Shown here: positions 49,458 to 56,492 of the stretch, piece after piece
Position numbering within the stretch: position 1 is the stretch's first letter
Layout of the letters: every line of letters starts with the position of its first letter
Program-made: the position numbers and the translations under genes
The notes under the pieces: model-generated
The model's database searches: none
The model's input: the letters and a program-made list of their open reading frames with translations, nothing else
What the model was told of the DNA's origin: nothing
Source: Alitabrizicola rongguiensis
GTDB taxonomy: Bacteria > Pseudomonadota > Alphaproteobacteria > Rhodobacterales > Rhodobacteraceae
Direction: 5' to 3'
DNA: 64,000 nt
Assembly (NCBI RefSeq): GCF_021491355.1
Contig: NZ_JAKENF010000001.1
Coordinates: 124,001-188,000 of the forward strand

Positions 49458-49505
49458 CGGATGCGGTTGTTCGTTCGATGGCTCGCGAATTCAGGAGATG
49501 AACAA

Positions 49506-50051
49506 ATGGAAGCGCCTGAACGCACCCAGTTGCTGCAAATCCTAGCGGACCGCTTCACCGCCAACCGGGCCCGCCACCCCGGCATCGACTGGGCGGCGGT
49601 CGAGGCGCGGCTCCACGCCCATCCGGAGAAGCTCGCCACGCTTTCACTGATGGAACAGACCGGCGGCGAGCCCGATGTGATCGGCCTCGACGCGGCCACC
49701 GGGCAGGTGATCTTCTGCGACTGTTCCCCCGAAAGTCCGGCCGGCCGGCGCAGCCTCTGCTTCGACCGCGCCGCCCTCGACGCCCGCAGGGAGAACAAGC
49801 CCACCGGCTGCGCGACCGAGCGCGCGGCCGAGATCGGCATCACGCTGCTCGATGAAGACCAGTACCGCGCCCTGCAGAGCCTCGGCGCCTTCGACCGCAA
49901 GACCTCAAGCTGGGTCCAGACGCCGGACCGCATCCGCAAGCTCGGTGGCGCGCTGTTCTGCGACCAGCGCTACGATACGGTCTTCACCTATCATAACGGC
50001 GCGGATTCCTACTATGCGGCGCGTGGGTTCCGCGGGCGGCTTCTCGTCTGA
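49506..50051 (+). CDS. DUF4256 family protein
   Basis: 181 residues, cytoplasmic. Conserved stretches of the family are visible: DRFTANRARHPGIDWAAVEARL, MEQTGGEPDVIGLDAATGQVIFCDCSPESPAGRRSLCFDR, and SWVQTPDRIRKLGGALFCDQRYDTVFTYHNGADSYYAARGFRG. Family function is unknown. ATG 49506 is preceded by GGAG. It appears to be a stand-alone gene. Confidence 0.88.
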   Translation: MEAPERTQLLQILADRFTANRARHPGIDWAAVEARLHAHPEKLATLSLMEQTGGEPDVIGLDAATGQVIFCDCSPESPAGRRSLCFDRAALDARRENKPTGCATERAAEIGITLLDEDQYRALQSLGAFDRKTSSWVQTPDRIRKLGGALFCDQRYDTVFTYHNGADSYYAARGFRGRLLV

Positions 50052-50200
50052 CCTGCGCAAGATTTGTTTCGAGCGCGGCGAAGGGCGGGGGCGACATTCT
50101 GACGGTCAGAACTTCCCCTCCTTTCCGATTGAACAGAGATGCCATAGGGTTTGACCATTGGCGCCAAGGGTCTGGCAGATCAAGAAAGCGGGTGTTCGCA

Positions 50201-50500
50201 ATGGCGTGGCTCATCCTGTCAGAAGACGGCCCCGATGGCCCCCGCCTTCGCGCCGACGCCGAACTGATGGCGGCCCACTGGGCCTATGAGCTTTCGATAC
50301 AAGACCGGATTCTCGCCGCCGGCAGTCTTCGCTCGGACGACGGCGAGACAAAGACCGGCAGCCTGCTGATCGTCGATGCATCCAGCCGTAAAGAGGCGAT
50401 GGCGCTCATCTCGGCAGATCCCGCCACGAAGGCCGGGCTGCGCGGCCGGGTCACCATCCGCTATTGGAACCCGGCCATCCTGAACCGCGCCGAAGTCTGA
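50201..50500 (+). CDS. YciI-like protein
   Basis: 99-residue ferredoxin-like alpha/beta protein of the YciI type. It has the N-terminal strand MAWLILSEDG, the central YELSIQDRILAAGSLRSDDG with the usual GP/GSL region, and LLIVDASSRKEAMALISADPATKAGL. The conserved His/Asp pair of YciI is only partly evident. I start at ATG 50201; the longer frame is improbable. The ribosome-binding site is weak. Confidence 0.78.
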   Translation: MAWLILSEDGPDGPRLRADAELMAAHWAYELSIQDRILAAGSLRSDDGETKTGSLLIVDASSRKEAMALISADPATKAGLRGRVTIRYWNPAILNRAEV

Positions 50501-50728
50501 TAGCTCCGACGAATCGGCCGCGCTCTAGGCAGTGACCTCACGCAGTTCGGACGACCCATTGTGGCCGCCCGCAGGCCGCCGTGACACGCCACCGCGATCC
50601 GATCGCCGGCGACGAGCCCGGCACGCTGAACCGAACGGGCGCCGACGGCATCAAAAACGGATTGTTCACGAATCTTCGGCTTCCGGGATTGTGAAATTTG
50701 CGTAACTAATTTGTGACCAAATTGTGTC

Positions 50729-51673
50729 ATGAGCCCCAAAGTGCGAATCCTTTCCAAGTTCCGCGATACCCTGTCCGACCTCCGCGAGCGCGTTGCCCAT
50801 GACCTTTTGGTCTTGAGCGGAGTTGGCACACCGCTTTCGTTCAGCGCCATGGTTCGCGCCCGGCAGACCCGCTGGCGGCGGGGCAAGTACCGCCCACTTG
50901 CACGGTTATTCACCAGCAAGGTCGAGGGTGCCGAACTGGTCCGGAACCTGGGGTTCAGCATACCGGAAACCCTGCATTGGCTGCCCCGTGCCGAGAAGCT
51001 TCGGGATGTCGAACTGCCGGCGAATTACGTCTTGAAGCCTGAGCGCGGCCATTCCAGCCGGGGCGTGTTCATCATGCGTGATGGCGTCAACCAGTTCGGC
51101 GGGGAACGGCTGGATGTCGAGGCGCTCATCGCGCGGGCGTCAGAGGCAACGGATGGTGCCTATCTTGTCGAGGAGTTGCTCACTAACTTCGACGGAAATC
51201 CAGGAATTCCTTATGATTACAAGTTTTTCTGCTTCGGGGCGAAAGTCGTCGCGATCCAGGTGATTGACCGCAACGGCGCCGAAGTAGGTGAGATGAAGCG
51301 ATCCTGGAGCCTGGGTCCAGACTGGCGGCCGCTTCCCTTCCACCTGCACCGCTCAGGCCGGTCCGATTGCGGCCCCGCGCCTGTTCCGCCTTTCGCGGAC
51401 GAAATGGTTGCGATGGCCTCGGCGATCGGTGCCGAGATCGGGGTGTTCATGCGCATTGACCTTTTTGCGACAACCCGTGGGCCGGTCTTCGGAGAATTCG
51501 AGCCCTTCAGCCATCGCAACTACACATCTCAGGCAAATACCTGGCTCGGATCCTTCTGGAAGGGGCTCGAAGGCGGGCCGGTCAGGAAGACGCGGGTCCC
51601 TGCACTTCGGCCTCCCCACCTTGGCGCGCAGGCCAAGGGTTTTGCCGTCGGTCGCGATCAAGTGACGAGTTGA
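50729..51673 (+). CDS. TupA-like ATP-grasp protein
   Basis: 314 residues. The ATPgrasp_TupA pattern is visible: NYVLKPERGHSSRGVFIMRDG (ATP-binding loop), AYLVEELLTNFDGNPGIPYDYKFFCFGAKVVAIQVIDR, and the metal-binding FMRIDLFATTRGPVFGEFEPFSH. Relatives form amide links in teichuronopeptides, exopolysaccharides or peptide-decorated sugars. No glycosyltransferase or polysaccharide cluster is adjacent, so the substrate is open. An A+T-rich 50-base stretch with repeated TTGTGA just upstream probably holds its promoter. Confidence 0.82.
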   Translation: MSPKVRILSKFRDTLSDLRERVAHDLLVLSGVGTPLSFSAMVRARQTRWRRGKYRPLARLFTSKVEGAELVRNLGFSIPETLHWLPRAEKLRDVELPANYVLKPERGHSSRGVFIMRDGVNQFGGERLDVEALIARASEATDGAYLVEELLTNFDGNPGIPYDYKFFCFGAKVVAIQVIDRNGAEVGEMKRSWSLGPDWRPLPFHLHRSGRSDCGPAPVPPFADEMVAMASAIGAEIGVFMRIDLFATTRGPVFGEFEPFSHRNYTSQANTWLGSFWKGLEGGPVRKTRVPALRPPHLGAQAKGFAVGRDQVTS

Positions 51674-51729
51674 TTGCGCTCTACTCCAGTTCGCAAGGAC
51701 CGGCGCTTCTGCTCAGGTGCTGTTCGGGT

Positions 51730-51768
51730 GCCCTTGCCTAGGCCCGGGGAGTGGGTCTAGGCAAGGGC
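51730..51768. repeat. Long perfect hairpin upstream of the channel-like gene
   Basis: GCCCTTGCCTAG (51730-51741) pairs perfectly with CTAGGCAAGGGC (51757-51768) around a 15-base loop, ending 23 bases before the next ATG. There is no U-run on either side, so it is not a standard terminator. It could regulate translation or stability of the downstream RNA. Confidence 0.6.
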
Positions 51769-51791
51769 AGACCGACGCCAAAGAGTGACCG

Positions 51792-52310
51792 ATGTCCGAT
51801 ACCCTTAGCGCCACCGTTGAACCCCTTGTCGAAACGGTCGGGGTCGCGGTTTCAAACGATCTGGCAAATCCTTCGCCGCTGACCGAGATAAGCCTTGCTG
51901 TTCCCGGCGTGGTTCTGGTGATCGGCTTGCACGGCTGGTTCCTGGGGCGCATCTCGCGCCGCTTTGCTCAGTCCTTCAAGAAGGTAGACAGCCATACCCC
52001 CCATTGGCGTGTGAATCTGCTCATGGGGTTGACGGTCGCAGCCCTCGCCAGCGCCCATCTGATCGAGACCTTCATCTGGGTCGTCCCGATCTGGTATCTT
52101 GGTCTGACGGACACCTTCCGTCACGCCTACAGCTTTACGCTCGAACAATACACAACACTAGGTGCCGGAACCGTAACGCTCCCTCCGGGGTGGAGTCTGC
52201 TCGGGCCATTGATCGCGATATCCGGGCTGTTCACCTTCGGATGGACAGGGTCTGTCCTTGTCTATGTCATGGGCGAGTTGTCGAAATGGCACGGCAACGA
52301 CGACAAGTAA
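51792..52310 (+). CDS. Ion-channel-like (Ion_trans_2) membrane protein with degenerate filter
   Basis: 172 residues, three hydrophobic helices (about 34-53, 77-100 and 137-160). The region before the last helix, YTTLGAGTVTLPPGWSLLGPLIAISGLFTFGWTGSVL, has the shape of the pore loop and second helix of two-helix potassium channels. The family filter T-L-G-Y-G-D is T-L-G-A-G-T here (residues 122-127). The Tyr and Asp that define potassium selectivity are therefore missing. The family placement is by pattern; transport is unproven. Divergent spacing and a large hairpin upstream suggest separate regulation. Confidence 0.72.
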   Translation: MSDTLSATVEPLVETVGVAVSNDLANPSPLTEISLAVPGVVLVIGLHGWFLGRISRRFAQSFKKVDSHTPHWRVNLLMGLTVAALASAHLIETFIWVVPIWYLGLTDTFRHAYSFTLEQYTTLGAGTVTLPPGWSLLGPLIAISGLFTFGWTGSVLVYVMGELSKWHGNDDK

Positions 52311-52343
52311 CCTCGCGCGTGCCCATCGCAGATTGCCGTCAGG

Positions 52344-52661
52344 TCAGAACACACTCATCACGTCGTACATGACTGGCTCGAAGCGGGAACAGAGCGCCGA
52401 GATCTTTCGGTTGCGTTCACGCATTTCAGGTGTGCGGAGCATCGCCATGAAATCCTCGCGCCGCCGCCATTTCGAGTAATTGGCGATGCGGGTCTGCGCA
52501 TCGTTCATGTGCAACCCGGCGCCGAGAAACCCGGGCTGATGGCGGATGAACTCCGAATAGGCCGATTGCAGCGCCTCCATCAGATCTGCTGCCGTGCCTG
52601 GCGTCATCTCGAAGGTCGTGATGACGGTCTGGCCATCGAATGATGTCGAGATCTCCGGCAT
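52344..52661 (-). CDS. Antibiotic biosynthesis monooxygenase (ABM) domain protein
   Basis: 105-residue dimeric ferredoxin-like protein. Features are MTPGTAADLMEALQSAYSEFIRHQPGFLGAGLHMNDAQTRIANYSKWRRREDFMAML, the typical ABM helix-strand pattern with W in YSKWRRREDF. Members are small monooxygenases or heme/quinone handlers; the substrate is unknown. The longer frame runs antisense-like through the GlsB gene and is rejected: ATG 52661 has GGAGGAGGG upstream. Confidence 0.85.
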   Translation of the reverse strand: MPEISTSFDGQTVITTFEMTPGTAADLMEALQSAYSEFIRHQPGFLGAGLHMNDAQTRIANYSKWRRREDFMAMLRTPEMRERNRKISALCSRFEPVMYDVMSVF

Positions 52662-52681
52662 TCCCTCCTCCTTCGGGTCGA

Positions 52682-52936
52682 TCAGACCTTCTTCACAAGT
52701 CGTACCAGAGCAAGGAAAATCACGGCGCCAATGGTCGAATGGATGATCGAACTGAATACGCCCCCCGGGCCGCCGAAGCCAAGACGGGGCAGGACGAACC
52801 CGGCAACCAGCGCGCCGACGATGCCGACGACAATGTTGCCGATCACCCCAAACCCATAGCCCGCGACGATCTTGCCAGCCAGCCAGCCGGCGATCGCCCC
52901 GACGATCAGCATGGCGAAGACGCTTTCGACACCCAT
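52682..52936 (-). CDS. GlsB/YeaQ/YmgE family stress-response membrane protein
   Basis: 84-residue hydrophobic protein with three membrane segments and Gly-rich helix packing: IVGAIAGWLAGKIVAGYGFGVIGNIVVGIVGALVAGFV and the GFGGPGG turn. The family (transglycosylase-associated protein) is stress-induced in many bacteria; the mechanism is unknown. 20 bases upstream of the ABM gene on the same strand. Confidence 0.93.
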   Translation of the reverse strand: MGVESVFAMLIVGAIAGWLAGKIVAGYGFGVIGNIVVGIVGALVAGFVLPRLGFGGPGGVFSSIIHSTIGAVIFLALVRLVKKV

Positions 52937-53060
52937 CTTGATTCCCCTCTGTTTGCTTTGAACTTACGGTGGAACCTCTGACACCAGAAGTCATTTCCGC
53001 GACGTCCTTGCATCCCTGACGCCAGTTGGCCAGTCTCTTGCGGACCGGGAGGAGCCTGTC

Positions 53061-53699
53061 ATGCCAAGCGAAGAGATCGATACCAACCGTCTGGCTGACC
53101 TGCTGGCCAAGCGGGCAAGGTCGGGGCGGGTGATCGCCGCCATCGCCGGCGCGCCGGGGTCAGGCAAGTCGACTTTGGCAGAAGCCCTGGTAGAGACCTT
53201 GAACGCGGGTCAGCCCGATTGCGCGGCTGTGCTGCCGATGGACGGGTTTCACTATGACGACCTCTACCTCGTGCCTGCGGGCCTGCGCCCGCGAAAGGGC
53301 GCGCCCGAGACCTTTGACGTTGGCGGGTTCGCCCATGTGCTGAAGCGGCTGCGGTCCCGGGACGAGGCCTTTGTCGCCGTGCCTGTTTTTGACCGGTCCA
53401 TCGAAATCGCAAGGTCCGGAGCGCGGCTGATCCCGGCCGAGGTGCCCATCATTGTGGCCGAGGGCAATTACCTCCTGCTCGACCGCAGTCCCTGGTCAGA
53501 CCTGCGCCCGCTCTTCGACGTCACGGTGATGGTCGATGTGCCGGAGGAGATCCTGCGCAAACGGCTGACGGCGCGCTGGCAGGGCTACGGCCTGTCAGAG
53601 GCCGAGATCGCCTGGAAGCTTGATGGCAATGACCTGCCGAACGGGCGATTGATCCAAGCGGAGAGCGCCCTGGCAGATTACCGCATCCTGTCGGAGTGA
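53061..53699 (+). CDS. Nucleoside/nucleotide kinase family protein (FrcK/YggC-like)
   Basis: 212-residue P-loop kinase of the uridine kinase/phosphoribulokinase/pantothenate kinase fold. Walker A GAPGSGKST is at 30-37. The catalytic PMDGFHYDD and the family motif RKGAPETFDVGGF follow, then VPVFDRSIEIA, IVAEGNYLLLD and the lid RLTARWQGYGLS. Close relatives accompany fructose ABC transporters (FrcK) but no transporter is nearby. ATG 53061 is preceded by GGAGGAG. Confidence 0.88.
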   Translation: MPSEEIDTNRLADLLAKRARSGRVIAAIAGAPGSGKSTLAEALVETLNAGQPDCAAVLPMDGFHYDDLYLVPAGLRPRKGAPETFDVGGFAHVLKRLRSRDEAFVAVPVFDRSIEIARSGARLIPAEVPIIVAEGNYLLLDRSPWSDLRPLFDVTVMVDVPEEILRKRLTARWQGYGLSEAEIAWKLDGNDLPNGRLIQAESALADYRILSE

Positions 53700-53765
53700 G
53701 CGCTTGCGTCAGCGGCCCTATGCCCTAGCTTTCGCAGGCCGCGTCATCAACTTGGAAACACCCCA

Positions 53766-54044
53766 ATGCGACTGCTGATCGTCCCCTTGCTTCTTCTGCC
53801 AGCCACGCTCGCCGGGGCCTCCACGGGTGACGCCTGGGATGAATTCCGCGACAATGTCAGGACGGCTTGCCGAGCCCTTGTCCCCGACACGCCGGGCGTG
53901 ACGGTCGAGGTCAATCCATTCGGGTCCGAACACTACGGCGTCGCCATCGTTACGGTTGACGACGGGGCCGGTACGGACCGCATGATCTGCATCTACGACA
54001 AGGCAAGCCACGCTGCCGAGCTGTCCTCCCCTTTCGCCGAGTAG
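53766..54044 (+). CDS. Small secreted hypothetical protein
   Basis: 92 residues with a signal peptide (MRLLIVPLLLLPATLAGAS) and two cysteines (ACRAL and ICIYD) that could form a disulphide. The mature sequence WDEFRDNVRTACRAL..GVTVEVNPFGSEHYGVAIVTVDDG is compact. I do not recognise a family. The next gene begins four bases after its stop, so the two are likely co-transcribed. Confidence 0.7.
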   Translation: MRLLIVPLLLLPATLAGASTGDAWDEFRDNVRTACRALVPDTPGVTVEVNPFGSEHYGVAIVTVDDGAGTDRMICIYDKASHAAELSSPFAE

Positions 54045-54048
54045 CACG

Positions 54049-54276
54049 ATGTCCGATACACCGCCCCCCGCCAGACCGCCGTCGCGCTTTCTTGACGCGG
54101 ACCACCCGTTCTTCCGTCCTGCCTGGCGCCGATGGGCGACGGCGCTCGTCCCTCTCGGCTGGGGAGCGATGGAGCTGGCGACGGGCAGCCCCGGCTGGGC
54201 GGTGATGTTCGGCGCGGCCGGGGCCTATGCCCTCTGGGTGCTGGTCATCCGGGGGCCGTCGACGCCCGCCGGATAG
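54049..54276 (+). CDS. Small membrane protein, hypothetical
   Basis: 75 residues. The N-terminal HPFFRPAWRRWATALVPLGWG and C-terminal GSPGWAVMFGAAGAYALWVLVI each hold a hydrophobic helix, giving a two-pass hairpin. The pattern looks conserved among Rhodobacterales; function unknown. It starts four bases after the previous gene. Its last 17 codons overlap the 3' end of the convergent parA, a 52-base overlap. Confidence 0.7.
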   Translation: MSDTPPPARPPSRFLDADHPFFRPAWRRWATALVPLGWGAMELATGSPGWAVMFGAAGAYALWVLVIRGPSTPAG

Positions 54277-54899
54277 AGCAGCGCGAGGATCTCGTCGGCC
54301 AGCACCTCGACCTCGACCGAGGCCGGCGACTTGCCGAATTCCTGTGCGCCAAGGCCCTGCCCGAGCGTTTCGGCGAAAACGACGCGCTGGCCAAAGCGCG
54401 ACTCGGCCACTTCGGCCTCGAGATTCGCCGCCGCAGCCGCAACTTCCTCGCCCAGGCGTGTCCCGGATTTAGTCCGGTTCAGAACGATCGTCGCCCGCTT
54501 GCGTTCACGTGCTGCCAGATCGAGTACACCGTCGGTCGCCCAGAGGTCGACATGGCTTGCCGCCACAGGGATGAGTACAAGATCGGCCTCGCGCAGGGCG
54601 GGGCGCAGATCGGCATCGACCTTGGGCGGGGTGTCCACGATCACCACGTCATTGGTCTTGCGCAGCTTTTCGCATTCGTAGGACACACCCCAGGCCGAGG
54701 CAGTGGAGAGGTCCATCCCCGGCTCGCCCAGCCTTTCGCGGCGGGTCAGGAACCAGCGCCCGAGGCTGCCCTGGGGGTCGGTGTCGAGAAGCGCAACCGT
54801 CATCCCCCGCCGGGTGAAGGCCACGGCGAGGTTCACGGCGAGCGTCGTCTTGCCCGATCCGCCCTTCTGCTGCGCGATGGTGATGACCTTGCCCGCCAT
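54225..54899 (-). CDS. ParA family ATPase (orphan)
   Basis: 224-residue deviant-Walker ATPase. The motif KGGSGKTT (12-19) is followed by LLDTDPQGSLGRWF (A') and VVIVDTPPKVDADLRPAL (B), then VLNRTKSGTRLGEEV. No ParB or parS-like sequence is adjacent, so it is likely a cargo-positioning or MipZ/PpfA-type protein rather than a chromosome partition pair. An ideal ribosome-binding site (AGGAGGT) precedes ATG 54899, suggesting strong expression. Confidence 0.9.
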   Translation of the reverse strand: MAGKVITIAQQKGGSGKTTLAVNLAVAFTRRGMTVALLDTDPQGSLGRWFLTRRERLGEPGMDLSTASAWGVSYECEKLRKTNDVVIVDTPPKVDADLRPALREADLVLIPVAASHVDLWATDGVLDLAARERKRATIVLNRTKSGTRLGEEVAAAAANLEAEVAESRFGQRVVFAETLGQGLGAQEFGKSPASVEVEVLADEILALLYPAGVDGPRMTSTQRA

Positions 54900-54996
54900 G
54901 CGTCTGACCTCCTATGCCGCATTGCAGCATAGACTACGGCGCGCCGGAATGCACCCGGGATGCGACGATCTGGCCGGATTTGTTGAGGGCCTGCGA

Positions 54997-55284
54997 TCAG
55001 GGGCAGTCGAGCCGTCCGCGCATCACCCCGGAATCGCCGGTGACCGAGGCGGCGACGGGCTCGCAACCCGTGGCCTGCGCCACGGCTGACAGCATCGCCG
55101 CCCGCGCGGCGTCGTGGCCGCCATGGGCGACCCGGTCCAGGCGGATCGCCTCGAAGGCCGGCCCCTTCCGATAGACGGCATAGGTCTTGCCGGCGACGCG
55201 CATCTCGGCCCGGTCGGCCCCGATCATCCGCGGCGAGGGGCTGTCGCAGGCTGCCAGACACAGAAGCAGGACCAGATACCGCAT
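54997..55284 (-). CDS. Small lipoprotein, hypothetical
   Basis: 95 residues: a very short lipoprotein signal MRYLVLLLCLAAC with the acylated cysteine at 13, then RMIGADRAEMRVAGKTYAVYRK and a helical AAMLSAVAQATGCEP. Two later cysteines may pair. No family recognised. It lies 97 bases upstream of parA on the same strand. Confidence 0.72.
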   Translation of the reverse strand: MRYLVLLLCLAACDSPSPRMIGADRAEMRVAGKTYAVYRKGPAFEAIRLDRVAHGGHDAARAAMLSAVAQATGCEPVAASVTGDSGVMRGRLDCP

Positions 55285-55423
55285 GGCGATGCCCCTCCCC
55301 CGAGACCGGCCAAGGGTGGCGGTGAACTGGTTAACCTGCGGTTAATCGGCGCGGCAGGCCCCCTGCCCCTCGCCGTGGCCTCGCGATCTCTGCTAGCATC
55401 CGGGTCTCATCCGGGGAGGCGAG

Positions 55424-55846
55424 ATGAAACCGAAATCGATCCGCGAGGTTCTGGCAGGGCGCGAACTGGCCCAGGTCGAGACCGGCCAGAGCGTCGGCGA
55501 GGCGGCGCGCGTGCTGGACCGGCTGAATGTGGGCACGGTGGTGGTGCTGTCGGGCGGGCGCCTGTCGGGCATCCTGAGCGAGCGCGACATCATCCGCAAA
55601 TGCGTGGCGCAGGGGCTGTCGCCCGAGACGACGCCGGTCGACAGGGTGATGACCGCCGGCCCGCATTGCGTTGGCATCGACGACGGGTTGGCCGAGGCGT
55701 TCCACATCATGCGCGACGGCGGCTTTCGCCATGTACCGGTGGTCGAGGGCGACCGGGTCGTCGGCCTGATCTCGATCCGCGACATCCCGACCGAATACCG
55801 CGCCATGCTGGAGCAGTTTGAGGCTTTCCGCTCCGGCGCCGACTGA
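55424..55846 (+). CDS. CBS domain-containing protein
   Basis: 140 residues made of two CBS motifs. The first (SVGEAARVLDRLNVGTVVVL..GRLSGILSERDIIRK) and second (DDGLAEAFHIMRDGGFRHVPVVEGDRVVGLISIRDI) form a Bateman module that binds adenosyl ligands. No catalytic domain is attached. Its partner is unknown; stand-alone CBS proteins often act as energy-state sensors. GGGGAGG precedes ATG 55424. Confidence 0.9.
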   Translation: MKPKSIREVLAGRELAQVETGQSVGEAARVLDRLNVGTVVVLSGGRLSGILSERDIIRKCVAQGLSPETTPVDRVMTAGPHCVGIDDGLAEAFHIMRDGGFRHVPVVEGDRVVGLISIRDIPTEYRAMLEQFEAFRSGAD

Positions 55847-55850
55847 CCGT

Positions 55851-56015
55851 TCAGAAGACCCCGCGATAGCCCTGGATCAGCGCCCGCACCTCGGGCGTGA
55901 TGTCATGCACCCTCGGCGCGCCGATCCGGCGCACCTGCCGCGAGGCGCGGGCCAGGCGCAGGCCGATCCGGCGGCGCGAGCGGCGGAGAAGGATGGGGAG
56001 TCTCGTGGCGGACAT
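55851..56015 (-). CDS. Small basic protein, hypothetical (54 aa)
   Basis: A 55-codon frame from ATG 56015 with GAGGGAGG upstream at good spacing. The product starts MSATRLPILLRRSRRRIGL, is very Arg-rich in its first half and ends with an acidic-aromatic tail (HDITPEVRALIQGYRGVF). The ribosome-binding site and the change in composition support it, but there is no recognised family. It lies four bases from the CBS gene's stop on the opposite strand. Confidence 0.5.
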   Translation of the reverse strand: MSATRLPILLRRSRRRIGLRLARASRQVRRIGAPRVHDITPEVRALIQGYRGVF

Positions 56016-56106
56016 GGGCGCCTCCCTCACAAGGTTCCGGGAAGCGTGGCAGGGTTGTGCGACAGGGGTGTGAAGGGTGAGGCGCGACCCCGGCCCTTGC
56101 CGGGGT

Positions 56107-56131
56107 GAAAACGGTCCAGTGGACCGTTTTC
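56107..56131. repeat. 12-1-12 palindrome A
   Basis: GAAAACGGTCCA, one central G, then its exact complement TGGACCGTTTTC. The centre is TCCAGTGGA. Confidence 0.85.
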
Positions 56132-56262
56132 AGCGCCGAGCGCCCGATCCGCAAGGATCGGGCCGGGTGGGGTTCTCCGCTTGTCCCGTGGCTAGGCTCA
56201 GGTCGCGCCGGACCGCCGGGTGGGCGCGAACGCGCCCGCCCGAGGGGGGTGAGGGGCGCCCC

Positions 56263-56287
56263 GACGATCTTCCAGTGGAAGATCGTC
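56263..56287. repeat. 12-1-12 palindrome B
   Basis: GACGATCTTCCA, one central G, then TGGAAGATCGTC. It has the same arm length and the same TCCAGTGGA centre as palindrome A, but different outer arms. Confidence 0.85.
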
Positions 56288-56334
56288 AGCCCCGAACGCA
56301 CGCCACGCAAGCGGCGGGCCGGGAGACGGGCGCG

Positions 56335-56362
56335 GCCTGATTTGACTGGGGTCAAATCAGGC
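56335..56362. repeat. 12-4-12 palindrome C
   Basis: GCCTGATTTGAC, loop TGGG, then GTCAAATCAGGC. Same 12-base arms as A and B, with a four-base centre. Confidence 0.85.
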
Positions 56363-56492
56363 AGGTGCATGAAGGGCGATGTTGGGAGTTCTTGGATCAG
56401 GTGGGGTGAGCATTCCTTGCTCACCTACGGCTTGCTTGTTGAAAACGTGAACTCCCCGCAGCTAGGATCAAGTGACCATGGAGAGGACCCGA

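Larger units (their letters stand above)
56088..56362. repeat. Cluster of perfect palindromes (REP-like intergenic element)
   Basis: Six hairpin-forming dyads lie in 275 bases: CCCCGGC/GCCGGGG (56088-56105), a 12-1-12 palindrome (56107-56131), CCCGATCC/GGATCGGG (56143-56162), GGGCGCG/CGCGCCC (56222-56237), a second 12-1-12 palindrome (56263-56287), and a 12-4-12 palindrome (56335-56362). The 477-base gap 56016-56492 holds nothing else that I can see as coding. Confidence 0.75.

Noticed and set aside
55903-56424. 173-codon minus-strand frame through the palindrome cluster
   Set aside because: It reads straight through hairpins, is Pro/Arg-rich, and overlaps a better small frame with a ribosome-binding site. 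Probably a spurious frame of the repeat element.
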